Positions 5,261 to 5,684 of a DNA stretch of 5,684 bases are shown here, one piece after another. The position numbers were made by a program, and so were the translations under genes. The stretch spans positions 1-5,684 of the forward strand of contig JAEMPK010000005.1 in the NCBI GenBank assembly GCA_022759345.1. Reading direction: 5' to 3'. Origin of the DNA: Pyrobaculum sp. (GTDB lineage Archaea > Thermoproteota > Thermoprotei > Thermoproteales > Thermoproteaceae). The notes beneath the pieces are model-generated. The model was not told the DNA's origin. It did no database searches and saw nothing but the letters and a program-made list of their open reading frames with translations. Numbering within the stretch: position 1 is the stretch's first letter; the number at the start of each line of letters is the position of its first letter.

Positions 5261-5684
5261 TCCTCTGTAATTTTTCCGCTGGGCGGCGCTATGTATTTAC
5301 TCACGTCTTCTGCATGTTTCTCTAAGGTGTCTGCTATATAGATGGGGGCGTTTACTCTCACTGCGATGGCCACCGCGTCGCTCGGTCTCGCGTCGAAGGT
5401 GTAGACCTTCCCTTCTCTGTCTTTGATGTATATAGTGGCCGTGTATGTGTTGGAGACTAACGCGTCGATGGTTATCTTCTCAACGGCGGCCCCCAGAGCC
5501 TCTACTACGTCGATGAAGAGGTCGTGGGTAAGTGGACGCGGAAAATCCACGTCGCCAAGCCCCTTCTTGATGGATAAAGTCTCCGCCGCCCCTATGATTA
5601 TGGGGACGGCCTTGTCGCCCCACTCCTCGGCGCCTATGAGCATAATGCCGACGAGTTGTCCATACGAGTCCACTGTCTCTATCA
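5257..5684 (-). CDS. Bifunctional nuclease family protein (DUF151), start just outside window
   Basis: The visible part contains the DUF151 signatures: VPIIIGAAETLSIKKGL (23-39, counting from the GTG at 5673), THDLFIDVVEALGA (49-62) with VEKITIDALVSNTYTATIYI following, and the hallmark ARPSDAVAIAVRVNAPIYI (95-113). The family includes a plant protein reported to have RNase and DNase activity; the archaeal and bacterial role is not settled. The frame stays open beyond GTG 5673 as IET and ends at the window edge with the last two bases of a codon, TG. If the next base is A, G or T that codon is a start, giving a protein beginning MIETVDSYG, the usual family beginning. So GTG 5673 is probably internal and one or few bases are missing. 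The stop overlaps the stop of convergent Pcc1. Confidence 0.88.
   Translation of the reverse strand, partial: IETVDSYGQLVGIMLIGAEEWGDKAVPIIIGAAETLSIKKGLGDVDFPRPLTHDLFIDVVEALGAAVEKITIDALVSNTYTATIYIKDREGKVYTFDARPSDAVAIAVRVNAPIYIADTLEKHAEDVSKYIAPPSGKITED

Noticed and set aside
1..5684. CRISPR array, tRNA, rRNA or insertion sequence
   Set aside because: No regularly spaced repeats, no cloverleaf-like segment, no rRNA blocks and no transposase motifs or terminal inverted repeats were seen on either strand.

Overview
The window looks like chromosome of a hyperthermophilic crenarchaeon, most probably a Pyrobaculum-like member of the Thermoproteales. This rests on archaeal-only or archaeal-type genes (deoxyhypusine synthase, ribosomal protein S15 of archaeal length, a Pcc1-type KEOPS subunit, an aKMT-like lysine methyltransferase), on TATA boxes sitting 22-28 bases before start codons as in leaderless crenarchaeal transcripts, on many GTG starts, and on tightly overlapping genes. 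The genus is inferred from general resemblance, not from a database match.

Left part, minus strand (2961 down to 1): one compact gene string, apparently read from a promoter at about 2981-2990. In order of transcription it encodes an aKMT-like protein lysine methyltransferase with an added C-terminal helix-turn-helix-like domain, deoxyhypusine synthase, a GlcNAc-1-phosphate transferase-like membrane enzyme (first step of lipid-linked glycan assembly), a 71-residue membrane protein, a 48-residue protein ending in a probable coiled coil, and the first 24 codons of a P-loop GTPase that runs off the window. Neighbouring genes overlap by 4 or 26 bases or are 1 base apart, so translation is probably coupled. 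The first two genes both act on lysine side chains of proteins.

Middle (2982-3456): a gap between the divergent transcription units, holding what reads as a decayed minus-strand gene. Three reading-frame segments join into one 157-codon frame if three single-base changes at short homopolymer runs are repaired.

Right part, plus strand (3473-5260): ribosomal protein S15, a diverged Cdc45/RecJ-like protein without recognisable DHH catalytic residues, and Pcc1. This order (S15, RecJ/Cdc45-like, Pcc1) is a familiar archaeal neighbourhood linking translation, the replicative helicase and tRNA t6A modification. S15 and the Cdc45/RecJ-like gene each have their own TATA box. The Pcc1 gene starts inside the end of the Cdc45/RecJ-like gene.

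Far right (5257-5684, minus strand): a DUF151/bifunctional-nuclease-family protein, convergent with Pcc1 and overlapping it by 4 bases. Its start probably lies one base beyond the window. I saw no rRNA, tRNA, CRISPR array, insertion sequence or complete mobile element. No wholly new system stands out. The most unusual items are the methyltransferase-HTH fusion coupled to deoxyhypusine synthase, the Asn in place of a conserved metal-binding Asp in the sugar-phosphate transferase, the tiny unlisted gene before the GTPase, and the frameshifted remnant.
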